Shown here: piece after piece, positions 34,683 through 44,290 of the stretch
Numbering within the stretch: position 1 is the stretch's first letter
Layout of the letters: each line of letters opens with the position of its first letter
NCBI GenBank assembly: GCA_003168265.1
Contig: PMSV01000012.1
Span: forward strand, 1 to 64,000
Direction of reading: 5' to 3'
DNA from: Chitinophagaceae bacterium
GTDB lineage: Bacteria; Bacteroidota; Bacteroidia; Chitinophagales; Chitinophagaceae
DNA: 64,000 nucleotides
The notes under the pieces: model-generated
Told to the model about the DNA's origin: nothing
The model's input: only the letters and a program-made list of their open reading frames with translations
Databases searched by the model: none
Made by a program: the position numbers and the translations under genes

Positions 34683-35381
34683 ATGAGTTCGCGTAAAATT
34701 CAGATCAGCTTTTTCACTGTCTTGTTCCTTGCCATGGCCTGCCACAATAACGACCGGCAAAACCCTGCTCAGACCGCCGATTCCACCGCTGCAGCCAAAT
34801 CCGGTCATGGCACCGGCTCCGACTCCAACTCGTTCAGGTCATCCGCCTCTGATTCCGCAGGCAATGCATCGCATAGCGGCAACTCCGCACCCGCCGCAGC
34901 CGGCAGTGAAACTGCCTCAAACAAGGGATCGTCAAAATCGGCGGGCAAAGCCGCCTCTCATGGGTCTAAAAAATCGGCAGCCGGCCCCGACAGCTCCAAA
35001 ACGAACGGATCCCAGTCAGCTATTCCGACCCTTTCTCCCGCCAATGCTGGCAGCCAACCCTCAAATGCCATCGATCTCAGCAAGCCCTTTGCGCCTAAAT
35101 ATGGTCTCATTCCCTGGGATGCCAATCAAAACAATATTACCGATTTCAAAAATGCATTCCCCGATAAGCAGACCCTTGTCAGAGTGAACTTCGACAATGA
35201 TCCGGATGACCAGATGCAAAAAGAAAAGGCCACCATCATCGATGCCCTGAAAAAAGCGGGTTATAAAAATGTGAGCGACCAATCCAAAACATTTCACCCC
35301 GTCCGGACTCCAAATGATATCCACTACGAATTGCAAAGAGATGGATCGGTCGTCATCTGGCTACCCCCTCTGAACCAATAA
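34683..35381 (+). CDS. Hypothetical lipoprotein with long Ser/Ala/Gly linker
   Basis: The ATG at 34683 gives 232 residues with lipobox FLAMAC, placing the anchor at Cys20. Residues about 25-125 are a low-complexity Ser/Ala/Gly/Lys tether. The C-terminal domain (residues about 130-232) is globular: KYGLIPWDANQNNITDFKNAF, LVRVNFDNDPDDQMQKEKATI, a helix and a terminal strand SVVIWLPPLNQ. I do not recognise the domain. The design, an anchored head on a flexible stalk, suggests it reaches across the periplasm or outer surface to a binding partner. The TTG at 34674 is an alternative start. Confidence 0.6.
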   Translation: MSSRKIQISFFTVLFLAMACHNNDRQNPAQTADSTAAAKSGHGTGSDSNSFRSSASDSAGNASHSGNSAPAAAGSETASNKGSSKSAGKAASHGSKKSAAGPDSSKTNGSQSAIPTLSPANAGSQPSNAIDLSKPFAPKYGLIPWDANQNNITDFKNAFPDKQTLVRVNFDNDPDDQMQKEKATIIDALKKAGYKNVSDQSKTFHPVRTPNDIHYELQRDGSVVIWLPPLNQ

Positions 35382-35382
35382 A

Positions 35383-37083
35383 TTAAATATTTCCCTTTTT
35401 CAATTCCCTGACCGCATAATCACAGGCACGGGCCGTAAGCGCCATATAGGTAAGAGAAGGATTCACACAATTGGAAGAAGTCATGCAAGACCCATCTGTG
35501 ATAAAAACGTTTTTCACCTCATGCATTTGGTTGAATGCATTCAGAACGGAACTCCCTGGATCCCGGCCCATTCTCGCGGTGCCCATTTCATGATTCGCAT
35601 TGCCGGGAAAAGAAATAGGGTTGCTCACCCGGATATTCCTCAGTCCCGCAGCTTCGAGCATTTCACGGGCATGGATACCCATATCCTCATGCATTTTATG
35701 TTCATTCTCCTTAAACTCACAATCAACCTGGATCAATGGCTGGCCCCAGCGATTCTTTTTATCCTTACTAAGCGCAACCCGGTTCTCCTTATAGGGTAGG
35801 CATTCCCCGAAAGCATAGAGGCTGATTTCCCAGGGCCCTGGTTCACAATGAACATCCTTTAAGGAGGCGCCAATCCCGGAATCGCCTCCATCAAAATGCC
35901 TTGCTGCGCTCGCTCCAAAATGGTATCCCCTCAAAAAATTCGCCTCCTGCCGATATAGATTCCGGAAACGCGGGATATATGCCGGAACAGGCCTTCGTCC
36001 ATAGTAATACCAGTCTTTCAAGCCCTCCAGTTCACCCGAAGCCGAAAGCCCCTTATGATGGTCCATCAGGTTCCGGCCTACCTGGTCGCTTCCATTCCCG
36101 AGACCATTCGGGAAAGCCCGGCAAGCCGAATTAAGTAAAATAAAAGCTGAAGCCACTGTGGATGCATTGATAAATAGAAGGCTCGAATAAAACTCATAGG
36201 TCTTTAGAGTCTCTAAATCCAGGACCTCCACCCCCCTCGCAAGCTTTTTTTCTTCATCATAGATGATCCGGTTGACCAGGGTATCTGGCCGCAGGGTCAG
36301 TCTGCCAGTTGCAAAAGCTGCAGGCATCGTGGAAGAGTTGGTGCTGAAATAAGCTCCGTATGGACAACCCCTGTGACAGAGATCCCTTGCCTGGCATTGA
36401 CCCCTTCCTGCTACAGGCCTGGTCAGGTTGGCCGTCCGGCCAATGATTAGCTTATGGTCGGGATACTTGGACTCAATGACCCCTTTAAAAAAATTTTCCC
36501 CCGAATTCAGTTCGAAAGGAGGTTGAAATAAACCGTCCGGCAAATGAGCGATGCCCTCCCTGCTTCCGCTAACTCCAATAAAGGATTCTACATAGTCATA
36601 CCAGGGAGCGATGTCTTTATATCGGATCGGCCAGTCAACACCATGTCCATCCTTCAGGTTGGCTTCAAAATCCAGGTCGCTCCATCGGTAACAGGCCCTG
36701 GACCAAAGCAGGGAACGGCCGCCGACCACATTGCCCCTGATCCAGTCGAATCTTTTGGATTCCATATAAGGATTTTCCAGGTCCTTGATATAAAAATGTT
36801 TATTGTCCTCCCGGAAGGACCAATGTCTCGACTGAATGGGATGCGTCTCACGATCCTCCTTACTAAGTTTCAACCGGTGCTGGAAATCCCAGGGATCTTT
36901 AGTGGCTGTCGGATAATCAGGATGCCGGACGGTTTCCCCCCTTTCCAACATCAATACTCTCAATCCCTTTTCGCAGAGTTCCTTTGCCGCCCAGCCACCC
37001 GTTATGCCCGAACCAATGACAATGGCATCAAAGCTATTTTCCTTTTTTGATCGGTTATTGACAAAGACTGTATCTCCCCCCAT
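35383..37083 (-). CDS. GMC family oxidoreductase
   Basis: This 566-residue flavoprotein has the FAD dinucleotide-binding DAIVIGSGITGGWAAKEL near residue 20 and a GMC C-terminal domain with NHEMGTARMGRDPGSS, VFITDGSCMTSSNCVNPSLTYMALT, containing the catalytic His/Asn pair. A Cys-rich spot, Cys-x5-Cys-x3-Cys in QCQARDLCHRGCPYG, occurs near residue 240 and is shared by sugar-oxidising GMC dehydrogenases of this group (recalled). No signal peptide is visible; the partner may supply export. It lies 13 bases from the Tat-exported sugar isomerase on the same strand, so a sugar oxidation pathway is likely, perhaps via 3-keto-sugars (inference). Confidence 0.85.
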   Translation of the reverse strand: MGGDTVFVNNRSKKENSFDAIVIGSGITGGWAAKELCEKGLRVLMLERGETVRHPDYPTATKDPWDFQHRLKLSKEDRETHPIQSRHWSFREDNKHFYIKDLENPYMESKRFDWIRGNVVGGRSLLWSRACYRWSDLDFEANLKDGHGVDWPIRYKDIAPWYDYVESFIGVSGSREGIAHLPDGLFQPPFELNSGENFFKGVIESKYPDHKLIIGRTANLTRPVAGRGQCQARDLCHRGCPYGAYFSTNSSTMPAAFATGRLTLRPDTLVNRIIYDEEKKLARGVEVLDLETLKTYEFYSSLLFINASTVASAFILLNSACRAFPNGLGNGSDQVGRNLMDHHKGLSASGELEGLKDWYYYGRRPVPAYIPRFRNLYRQEANFLRGYHFGASAARHFDGGDSGIGASLKDVHCEPGPWEISLYAFGECLPYKENRVALSKDKKNRWGQPLIQVDCEFKENEHKMHEDMGIHAREMLEAAGLRNIRVSNPISFPGNANHEMGTARMGRDPGSSVLNAFNQMHEVKNVFITDGSCMTSSNCVNPSLTYMALTARACDYAVRELKKGNI

Positions 37084-37096
37084 GACAAGAATTGGA

Positions 37097-38011
37097 TTAT
37101 TTGAAATGTTTTTTCATAGCCTTTACATAATCCGCAAAAGCCAGTTCCGGAGCAGCTAATTCAGGATGCCAGAGCTTTTCCCATTCAAAACTAAAAAAAC
37201 CGCTGTATTCCTTTTTGACCAATAAATCGATCGCCTCAAAAATCGGAGTATTCCCTTGCCCGAGAAATGTATAGTTGATCTGGCTGCCATTGACTATGGC
37301 ATCCTTGATATGCGTATGAAAAATATATTTAGACAACCGATTAAAAACCGAAGCAACAGGTTCCTTTGTGACGGACCACATATTCACCACATCCCAAACC
37401 AGTCCGGTCGACGGGTGATCGGCTCGGTTCATCACTTCTTCTATATCCTCGCTATGAATTAATTCCCCATGCGTCTCCATAAGGACTTTTACCCCGCTGC
37501 CTTTTGCAAATTCGCCTAACTCATGTAAACCTGAAGCCATCAAATCGATGGTCTCCTGCTTCTGCTGCTCTTTGAGAAGATTATTCGGAAAGACGCGTAT
37601 ATAGGGGCAATTCAGTTTTGCCGCCAATTCAATAAAGGACCTTCCCTCATTCAGGTTCTTTCTTCGCTCTTCTCCCTCGCGGAAATGAAGGGCAGCCGAA
37701 GAACCCAGGTCCACAAAACGAAGATTCTGATCCTGCATTTTTTTCAGGCTCTCCGAAATATGTTCCGGGCTATTGAATGCCGGACAAGCAGGAAGATTCA
37801 GTTCCCTCCTGATTCCCCTCAACTCAATACCCTTGTAGCCCTGACTGGAAGCAAATTGCAGGACCTGATCAAAATTCCAATCGGGGCAACCCAGTGTTGA
37901 AAAGGAAAGCAGTGGATCATATTTTTTAAAAGAAGACAGAACCGGTAAAACCATCGATGTAGCTATCAAAGCCGAAGATTGCAGGAACTTCCGGCGTTCT
38001 AGTTTCTTCAT
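37097..38011 (-). CDS. Sugar phosphate isomerase/epimerase (Tat-exported)
   Basis: This 304-residue protein has a TIM-barrel AP-endonuclease-type fold. The N-terminus MKKLERRKFLQSSALIATS is a clear Tat signal. Barrel landmarks include GCPDWNFDQVLQF, the metal-ligand Glu in VLMETHGELIHSEDI, WDVVNMW, FHTHIKDAI and FSFEWEKLWHPE. Such exported isomerases commonly pair with GMC or Gfo/Idh-type dehydrogenases in sugar-ring oxidation schemes. It is immediately upstream of the GMC gene on the minus strand. The exact sugar is unknown. Confidence 0.88.
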   Translation of the reverse strand: MKKLERRKFLQSSALIATSMVLPVLSSFKKYDPLLSFSTLGCPDWNFDQVLQFASSQGYKGIELRGIRRELNLPACPAFNSPEHISESLKKMQDQNLRFVDLGSSAALHFREGEERRKNLNEGRSFIELAAKLNCPYIRVFPNNLLKEQQKQETIDLMASGLHELGEFAKGSGVKVLMETHGELIHSEDIEEVMNRADHPSTGLVWDVVNMWSVTKEPVASVFNRLSKYIFHTHIKDAIVNGSQINYTFLGQGNTPIFEAIDLLVKKEYSGFFSFEWEKLWHPELAAPELAFADYVKAMKKHFK

Positions 38012-38118
38012 TAAAATAGATTGTGTGGTAAATTTAATTGTTTAAATAGTTTCTGAGTAAACAAAAAAACGGGAAAAACACGGTTGTCAGGGCAGATCAA
38101 TAGTTGCTAAATTGTGGG

Positions 38119-38457
38119 ATGCGGTTCTACAAATCGAATCCCCTTTATCTGAAATTCCATTCAAGCCAATTTATGGAATCCCTGGGAACACCTGTCTTCA
38201 CCACAATCTATGTACTCGAAAAGAATTCTCTAATTACCTGTATAACCCATGAAATTGATGGGGACTGGCAATTCATGGGACCGGAACCCCTTAAGGATTT
38301 TATGGAAACCGCTCTGTTGGTGCCCCTGGAGAAAATAATCCTGTGCGACCCCAGTGTACAGGAAGTGGCCGAATTGCCCAGGGGATGCTGTGCGACCCGC
38401 ACCGCCCCCTTTCAGAAATGGATCATTTCCCGCATCCGGTATAGCCTGGAAAAGTAA
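38119..38457 (+). CDS. Hypothetical cytoplasmic protein
   Basis: I do not recognise a named family. With ATG 38119 the protein has 112 residues; ATG 38173 (MESLGTPVFTTIYV) is an equally good start. The sequence FTTIYVLEKNSLITCITHEIDGDWQFMGPEPLKDF and later CDPSVQEVAELPRGCCATR is well-ordered, with no signal peptide or membrane segment, and a conserved-looking WQF. It faces the convergent VOC gene 14 bases away. A small alpha/beta or DUF-type fold is likely. Confidence 0.45.
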   Translation: MRFYKSNPLYLKFHSSQFMESLGTPVFTTIYVLEKNSLITCITHEIDGDWQFMGPEPLKDFMETALLVPLEKIILCDPSVQEVAELPRGCCATRTAPFQKWIISRIRYSLEK

Positions 38458-38470
38458 ATAGAAAGCCCCC

Positions 38471-38896
38471 TCAAAGTCTCAGATGCCCATCTTCATCGAA
38501 TTCCCAAAAGGGATTAAAAGCAACTTCTATAAGGTAGTAGCGGTCCGGATCCTTAAAATATCCGCCATACCCTCCCCAGAAAGCATTTTGGGCTGGTTTT
38601 ACAATTTGAGCCCCCAGAGAGGCAACTTTCTCCATCACCCAATCCACTTCCTCTTTCGAACCTGTATTGTAGGAAAAGGTCAGGCCCGCAAAAGAACTGG
38701 GCTCAAAGTCCAAACCAATATCCTTGGCCAGTTCATTTTTAGGATAGAGCGCCAGCGTGATTCCGCCAAGCGGAAAAAGAACCAAATCACCAGAACCCAT
38801 GGGAGACCGCTGCCAGCCTAGTCCCTTTTCATAAAAATCCAGGGACCTGCCCAGGTCCTCCACCCCAAAAGTGATCAGATGCAGCCTTTGATTCAT
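38471..38896 (-). CDS. VOC superfamily (glyoxalase-like) protein
   Basis: This 141-residue protein has one or two beta-alpha-beta-beta-beta modules. The N-terminus LHLITFGVEDLGRSLDFYEKGLGW is the classic glyoxalase/bleomycin-resistance pattern, and PDRYYLIEVAFNP supplies the second metal-ligand Glu near residue 129. It probably binds a divalent metal and acts on a small substrate, or sequesters a toxin. Its start overlaps the stop of the upstream alcohol dehydrogenase gene by 4 bases, so they are coupled. Confidence 0.85.
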   Translation of the reverse strand: MNQRLHLITFGVEDLGRSLDFYEKGLGWQRSPMGSGDLVLFPLGGITLALYPKNELAKDIGLDFEPSSFAGLTFSYNTGSKEEVDWVMEKVASLGAQIVKPAQNAFWGGYGGYFKDPDRYYLIEVAFNPFWEFDEDGHLRL

Positions 38897-39909
38897 ATTT
38901 CAAAACTTATAAGCGCTTTAATCGCTCCTGCTTTCGGATCCAATAAGCCCCCAAAATCCCTTCCTGCATGTTCAAATGTCAAACGGTGAGTTATATATTT
39001 TCCCGGCACTAAAAAGCCCTTCACCATGCAATCCACTACCTGTTCAAAGTCCTGCCTATTCGCATTTCGACTGCTCATCAGGGTAGTTTCCCTCTTATGA
39101 AATTCCGGATGGCTAAACCGAATAAATCCGCGTTGCAAACCCACCAACACATAGGTTCCCGCGTATGAAATATATTGAAACCCTGCTTCAATTGCATTTA
39201 GATTGCCGCTTGCATCAAAGACTACTTCAGGCATATCCCCGCCAGTCCATTCCTTCAGCCGGTCCGCCAAATCAGAAGAACCGGCATTCATCACGCGGTT
39301 GCCATCCAATATTTTCCTGCAAAAATCCAATCTGCCATTATTAACGTCACACACAGCCGCTTCTGCTCCTGCCATGCGGGCCATTTCCATAGTGGCGAGT
39401 CCGATCGGGCCCGCCCCGATCACCATGACCTTTTGTCCCTCTTTTAACTTTGCCCGTTTCACGGCATGTGCTCCAATAGAAAATGGCTCAACCAGGGCCA
39501 ATTCATCGGCTCCCAATCCGCGTCCATGTACCAGGTACTCGTCGGGAACAAGGAAATAATCCGAACAGGCCCCATCGATATGCACACCGCAAACCTTAAG
39601 GGTAGCACAGCAATTCGTTCTGCCTTGCCGGCAGGCAATACAACGCCCGCAAAAGAAATAAGGAAGAAAAACCACCTCCTCCCCTTGCTGAAAGCCAACC
39701 GCTTCCGTTCTCAATATACGAGCGGCTATTTCATGACCCAGTATGCGGGGATATTCAAAATAAGGCTGAACGCCTTCAAAAGCATGGAGATCTGTGCCAC
39801 ATACACCCATCCTCAGGATCTGAAGGAGCGTATGGCCGGGAGCCCATATCGGGTCCTCTTTCGACCTGTATTCAAAATGACCAGGCTCGGTACAAACCAA
39901 GGTTCTCAT
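38893..39909 (-). CDS. Zinc-dependent medium-chain alcohol dehydrogenase
   Basis: This 338-residue protein has the catalytic zinc ligands Cys37 (GVCGTDLHAF) and His59-Glu60 (ILGHEIAARI), and a structural zinc loop with Cys87, Cys90, Cys93 and Cys101. The NAD(P)-binding motif is MVIGAGPIGLATMEMARM, with ligand-binding DAS after the strand. The pattern matches polyol/sorbitol/L-idonate-type dehydrogenases, and probably oxidises a sugar alcohol or sugar acid. It is translationally coupled to the VOC gene. The physiological substrate is not fixed. Confidence 0.87.
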   Translation of the reverse strand: MRTLVCTEPGHFEYRSKEDPIWAPGHTLLQILRMGVCGTDLHAFEGVQPYFEYPRILGHEIAARILRTEAVGFQQGEEVVFLPYFFCGRCIACRQGRTNCCATLKVCGVHIDGACSDYFLVPDEYLVHGRGLGADELALVEPFSIGAHAVKRAKLKEGQKVMVIGAGPIGLATMEMARMAGAEAAVCDVNNGRLDFCRKILDGNRVMNAGSSDLADRLKEWTGGDMPEVVFDASGNLNAIEAGFQYISYAGTYVLVGLQRGFIRFSHPEFHKRETTLMSSRNANRQDFEQVVDCMVKGFLVPGKYITHRLTFEHAGRDFGGLLDPKAGAIKALISFEI

Positions 39910-40022
39910 ATAGAGTATTAAAATAACCTATTTCTCAAATATTCCTTTCCATTGGTAGCTGAAAAATCGGGTTTCGTCTCAACATTTCCGGCTCTCAACA
40001 TCTCAGTAACTATTTTTACAGC

Positions 40023-41069
40023 ATGAAAATGCCCTGGTATTCTAATAAAACGATTGTACTTGCCTTCCATGTGGCAATCTGGGCGCTTTTCTTCACCCTG
40101 CCTTATCTGCTCCGTCCGAGCTATGAAAACGGACACCAGGCGCAGCACAGCCAGAACGATACAAACTCGTTGATCAAATATTTTTGCTTCAACCTCTTTT
40201 GGGTCTGCTATTTCTATTTCAATAGCTACTGGCTGATCCCCAAACTCGTCTACCCGAAAAAATACTGGAATTATGGCTTAATCCAACTTATCATTTTCGT
40301 GGCCGCCATAGTCTGTGATTGGGTCTTGTTCAATATTTTCCTCGGCAAATTCAGATCCTATGAATTCAGGCCGGCCATTCTTTTCGTGCTCTTTCCTTAT
40401 CTTTTCTTCGTAGCCACCAGCACTTCGTTTCGCATGATCAGGGACAAGATCCTCTATGACCGTTTAATAAAGGAAAGGGAGAATGAAAACCTCAAGACCG
40501 AACTCTCCTTCCTGCGTTCTCAGGTAAGCCCTCATTTCATGTTCAATGTACTCAATAATATGGTGGCCCTGGCTAGGAAAAAATCAGAGCTGCTCGAACC
40601 TTCCCTGATTAAACTATCCTCCCTGATGCGTTATATGCTGTATGAAGCTGATGAGGAAAAAGTGCCCCTCGAAAAAGAAACTGAATACCTGCAATCCTAT
40701 ATTGACCTTCAGCAGCAACGCTTTGGAAAGAATGTGGAATTGGTCTTCACTTGTGAAAATCCGGATAAGAATTACGTTATCGAACCCATGCTCCTTATCC
40801 CTTTCGTGGAAAATGCTTTCAAACACGGAACGGGTATGATCGAACAGGCAAAAATCCAAATTGAACTAAAGGCAAAAAACAACCTGCTTCAGTTCTCGGT
40901 CAGGAATCGATACAATCCGGATTCAATAGAAATCAGGGATAAAATCTCTGGAATCGGCCTTACCAATGTAAAAAGAAGGTTAAATTTATTATATGGCGAC
41001 CAGCATTCCCTCTTAGTCACAAGGGAAGAAGGCTGGTTCATGATTTCATTACAATTAAATTTCCATTAA
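40023..41069 (+). CDS. LytS-type sensor histidine kinase
   Basis: This 348-residue protein has four hydrophobic helices in the first 140 residues (IVLAFHVAIWALFFTLPYLL, FNLFWVCYFYFNSYWLI and two more), then a short coiled linker and the His_kinase domain. The phosphoacceptor His171 is in RSQVSPHFMFNVLNN, and the ATPase-lid glycine segment GIGLTNVKRRL is near residue 320. It has no periplasmic domain, so it senses a membrane or transport-related signal. Its TAA shares a base with the ATG of the response regulator, confirming a pair. Downstream genes suggest saccharide control (inference). Confidence 0.92.
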   Translation: MKMPWYSNKTIVLAFHVAIWALFFTLPYLLRPSYENGHQAQHSQNDTNSLIKYFCFNLFWVCYFYFNSYWLIPKLVYPKKYWNYGLIQLIIFVAAIVCDWVLFNIFLGKFRSYEFRPAILFVLFPYLFFVATSTSFRMIRDKILYDRLIKERENENLKTELSFLRSQVSPHFMFNVLNNMVALARKKSELLEPSLIKLSSLMRYMLYEADEEKVPLEKETEYLQSYIDLQQQRFGKNVELVFTCENPDKNYVIEPMLLIPFVENAFKHGTGMIEQAKIQIELKAKNNLLQFSVRNRYNPDSIEIRDKISGIGLTNVKRRLNLLYGDQHSLLVTREEGWFMISLQLNFH

Positions 41070-41806
41070 TGCTCACTTGCATGGCAGTAGACGACGAGCC
41101 GCTCGCGCTCGAACTTCTGGAGGACAATATCAGAAAACTGCCATTCCTAAAACTGGAAGCATCCTGCTGCAATGCCATTGAAGCCATGAAGCTTTTGCAA
41201 GCAAGTCCAATCGCAATTGACCTTATCTTTCTCGATATCCAAATGCCCGGGCTCACTGGCCTGCAGTTCATTCAGAGCCTGCAGAACAAGCCCATGATCA
41301 TCCTGGTCACAGCCTATGAAAAATTTGCCCTGGAAGGCTTCAACCTGGATGTGGTCGATTACCTGGTCAAACCAGTATCTCTGGACCGGTTCGTCAAAGC
41401 CTGCAACAAAGCCTGGGAGCTGTTCCAATTGAAAAAATCGGTTGTTCACGCGGTGGGAGCCTCCACAGGAACGGGGTCTTCTCAGGAATTTATGTTCGTC
41501 AATGTAGACTATAGCCTCCTAAAGGTCAATTTTTCAGACATAACCTATATCGAAGGGCTGAAGGATTATATTAAGATCCACCTGAAAACCGCTCCCGGCA
41601 AACCAATTATTACAAGGATGAGCATGAAGTCACTCGAAGAACAGTTGCCCGTACAAAAATTCATCCGGATCCATAAGTCCTATTTCATTTCCGTCGATCA
41701 GATCACGGCCATTAAGAAAAGCTCGGTCTTCGTTGGAGCGATGGAATTGCCTGTAGGAGAAAGCTATAAAGAGGCTGTTACGCAGATCACCGGCAGGAAC
41801 GCTTAA
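41069..41806 (+). CDS. LytTR-family response regulator
   Basis: This 245-residue protein has a receiver domain (residues 1-120) with Asp8-Asp9 and phosphoacceptor Asp56 in LIFLDIQMPGLTG, then a LytTR DNA-binding domain (residues 145-240) with MFVNVDYSLLKVNFSDITYIEGLKDYIKI, RMSMKSLEEQLP and IRIHKSYFISV. It is the cognate regulator of the kinase that overlaps its start. LytTR proteins bind imperfect repeats upstream of target genes; the GH3 genes 44 bases downstream are likely targets or co-transcribed. Confidence 0.93.
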   Translation: MLTCMAVDDEPLALELLEDNIRKLPFLKLEASCCNAIEAMKLLQASPIAIDLIFLDIQMPGLTGLQFIQSLQNKPMIILVTAYEKFALEGFNLDVVDYLVKPVSLDRFVKACNKAWELFQLKKSVVHAVGASTGTGSSQEFMFVNVDYSLLKVNFSDITYIEGLKDYIKIHLKTAPGKPIITRMSMKSLEEQLPVQKFIRIHKSYFISVDQITAIKKSSVFVGAMELPVGESYKEAVTQITGRNA

Positions 41807-41850
41807 ATGAGAAGTATTATTATCAAAAAAAACAAACCAAATACAGCGAT

Positions 41851-44232
41851 ATGAACAAGACCAAAACGATTGCCAGGAACTTCATCATCTTCATCTGCCT
41901 GGTCGCCATGGGTGGGTTTTCTATGGCTCAAAAAAACAGTGCATCCCTGCCACAACTAGGCAAGAACTCCATAAAAGAAATCATTGCAGCCATGACGCTC
42001 GAAGAGAAAGTAAAACTCGTCACAGGCAATGGATTTCATATGCCGGGCAACAAGCCGCAGGGGCCAGAGATCGGTCAGACCCAGGATAAAGTGCCTGGAG
42101 CAGCGGGAACCACTTATGCCATTCCCCGCCTTGGCATTCCTTCCCTGGTCTTATCAGATGGCCCTGCCGGCGTACGCATAGACTCAGTCAGGGGTGATGA
42201 CCATTCCGCCACCTATTACGCTACTGCGTGGCCCGTAGCCTCCCTTATCGCTTCCTCATGGGACACGGCCATTGCCCGGAAAATCGGGACCGCCTTTGGA
42301 ACCGAAATAAAGGAATACGGAGTGGATATTATCCTGGGCCCCGCTATGAATATTCACCGCAACCCGCTTGGAGGCCGCAACTTTGAATATTTTTCAGAAG
42401 ACCCCCTTCTGTCCGGAATGATCTGTGCCGCGCTTGTAAAAGGCATCCAGAGCAATGGTGTCGGAACCTCTATCAAACATTTTGTCGCTAATAACCAGGA
42501 GACTGACCGCAATACCGTCAATACTATCGTCAGCGAAAGAGCTTTGCGCGAAATCTATTTGAGAGGATTTGAGATCGCTGCAAAAAAATCCAGTCCCTGG
42601 ACGGTGATGAGTTCCTATAATTATGTCAACGGAACCTATACATCTGAAAGCCATGATCTCTTAACGACCATTCTTAGAAAAGAATGGGGATATAAAGGTT
42701 TCGTGATGACCGATTGGTTTGGAGGTAAGGATCCCGTCGGCCAGATGAAAGCAGGCAATAACCTGCTCATGCCCGGAACGCCTGATCAAAGCAAGGCGAT
42801 CCTCGAAGCCGTTCAGAATGGTACCCTCTCTGAAAAAGTGCTCGATGAAAATATTGAAGGCATACTGAATATCATACTCAAATCGCCCAGCTTTAAAAAA
42901 TACGCTTTCAGCAATAAACCCGATCTGAAAAAAGACGCCCTCATATCACGCAATACTGCAGCCGAATGCATGGTCCTTCTCAAAAACGATGGAGAGACCC
43001 TTCCATTGGCCAATACCGCCCAGACCATTGCGCTCTATGGCAATTCCGCCTATTCCCTGATTGCAGGCGGCACGGGCAGCGGAGACGTCAATAAAGCCTA
43101 TAAGGTCTCCATTGCAAATGGGTTGTCTAACACCGGTTATAATGTCGAGGGCATGCTCAAGTCCAATTATATAAATTATATAACGATTCAAAAAGCTGGC
43201 CAGCCTAAGAAAAGCTTTTTCGAAGAATTCAGGAATCCCACTCCTCCTATTGCCGAGTATCCTCTTAGCGCCGATGCTATCAACAAAGAAGCAACCCAGG
43301 CTGATTTGGCCCTGCTCGTGATCGGCCGAAATGCAGGTGAAGGAAAGGATCGAAAAGTGGACGATGACTATTACCTGAGCGCCGCCGAAAAAAGCCTGAT
43401 CCAAAGAGTTTCCGATGCCTTTCATTCGCAGCACAAAAAACTCATCGTCGTACTCAATATCGGAGGCGTAATCGATGTAGCACAGTGGAGAGACCAGGTC
43501 GACGCGATCCTGCTCGCCTGGCAACCAGGCCTTGAAGGGGGCAATGCCATTGCAGAAATCCTGAGCGGAAAAGTGAATCCTTCAGGGAAGCTGGCAACTA
43601 CCTTCCCTCTTCATTATAACGACGCTGCTTCCTCCAAAAATTTCCCCGGTAAGGAATTTCCGGAAAAAGCTACTACGGGAAATTTCGGGATGAAACAAAT
43701 TCCCGCAGAAGTCACTTATGAAGAAGGGATTTATATAGGTTATCGTTATTTCAATAGCTTCCATGTTCAACCCGCATATGAATTCGGTTACGGTCTCTCT
43801 TATGCCCAATTCGAATATAGTGCACTCAAGCTTAGTTCCTCCGGCTTCAGCAAAGAACTAACGGCTACGGTTACTGTAAGAAATGCCGGAAAGGTTCCCG
43901 GAAAAGAAGTCGTTGAGCTTTATCTCAATGCTCCTGCCAGGGAACTCGATAAACCCTCAATGGAGTTGAAAGGATTTGCAAAGACTAAATTGTTGTCTCC
44001 CGGTGAATCTCAGGCCATCAGCTTTACGATCAGCCCCGAAGACCTCGCCAGTTTCGATACGAAAAAAAGCGCCTGGGTCGCCGAGGCCGGAACCTATACT
44101 GTAATGGTTGGAGCTTCGAGCCTCAATATAAAGGATAAGCAAAGCTTCAACCTGCCTGCTGAAATCGTTACTGAAAAAGTCAGTCATTCCCTGTTGCCGC
44201 AAGTAGAAATCAAGGAATTAAAGCAACAGTAA
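41851..44232 (+). CDS. Glycoside hydrolase family 3 beta-glucosidase-like
   Basis: This 793-residue protein has a signal peptide (LVAMGGFSMAQ), a GH3 (alpha/beta)8 domain with catalytic nucleophile Asp288 in GFVMTDWFGG, the substrate loop GPAGVRID, and IKHFVANNQETDR. A GH3_C domain then holds the acid/base region, and a fibronectin-III-like C-terminal domain starts near residue 680 (GKVPGKEVVELYL). It should cleave beta-glucosides or beta-xylosides in the periplasm or outside. A long gap and terminator separate it from the second GH3 gene. Regulation by the upstream LytTR pair is inference. Confidence 0.93.
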   Translation: MNKTKTIARNFIIFICLVAMGGFSMAQKNSASLPQLGKNSIKEIIAAMTLEEKVKLVTGNGFHMPGNKPQGPEIGQTQDKVPGAAGTTYAIPRLGIPSLVLSDGPAGVRIDSVRGDDHSATYYATAWPVASLIASSWDTAIARKIGTAFGTEIKEYGVDIILGPAMNIHRNPLGGRNFEYFSEDPLLSGMICAALVKGIQSNGVGTSIKHFVANNQETDRNTVNTIVSERALREIYLRGFEIAAKKSSPWTVMSSYNYVNGTYTSESHDLLTTILRKEWGYKGFVMTDWFGGKDPVGQMKAGNNLLMPGTPDQSKAILEAVQNGTLSEKVLDENIEGILNIILKSPSFKKYAFSNKPDLKKDALISRNTAAECMVLLKNDGETLPLANTAQTIALYGNSAYSLIAGGTGSGDVNKAYKVSIANGLSNTGYNVEGMLKSNYINYITIQKAGQPKKSFFEEFRNPTPPIAEYPLSADAINKEATQADLALLVIGRNAGEGKDRKVDDDYYLSAAEKSLIQRVSDAFHSQHKKLIVVLNIGGVIDVAQWRDQVDAILLAWQPGLEGGNAIAEILSGKVNPSGKLATTFPLHYNDAASSKNFPGKEFPEKATTGNFGMKQIPAEVTYEEGIYIGYRYFNSFHVQPAYEFGYGLSYAQFEYSALKLSSSGFSKELTATVTVRNAGKVPGKEVVELYLNAPARELDKPSMELKGFAKTKLLSPGESQAISFTISPEDLASFDTKKSAWVAEAGTYTVMVGASSLNIKDKQSFNLPAEIVTEKVSHSLLPQVEIKELKQQ

Positions 44233-44252
44233 TAAAGTCTTTTACAAGGGGG

Positions 44253-44290
44253 AGACATGGCCCTGGCCCAGGGCTCGGGCCATGTCTTTA
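44253..44290 (+). terminator. Intrinsic terminator after the first GH3 gene
   Basis: A perfect 11-bp stem (AGACATGGCCC at 44253-44263 and GGGCCATGTCT at 44277-44287) encloses a 13-base loop and is followed by TTTA. It lies about 20 bases after the GH3 stop, so the second GH3 gene probably has its own promoter. Confidence 0.75.
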
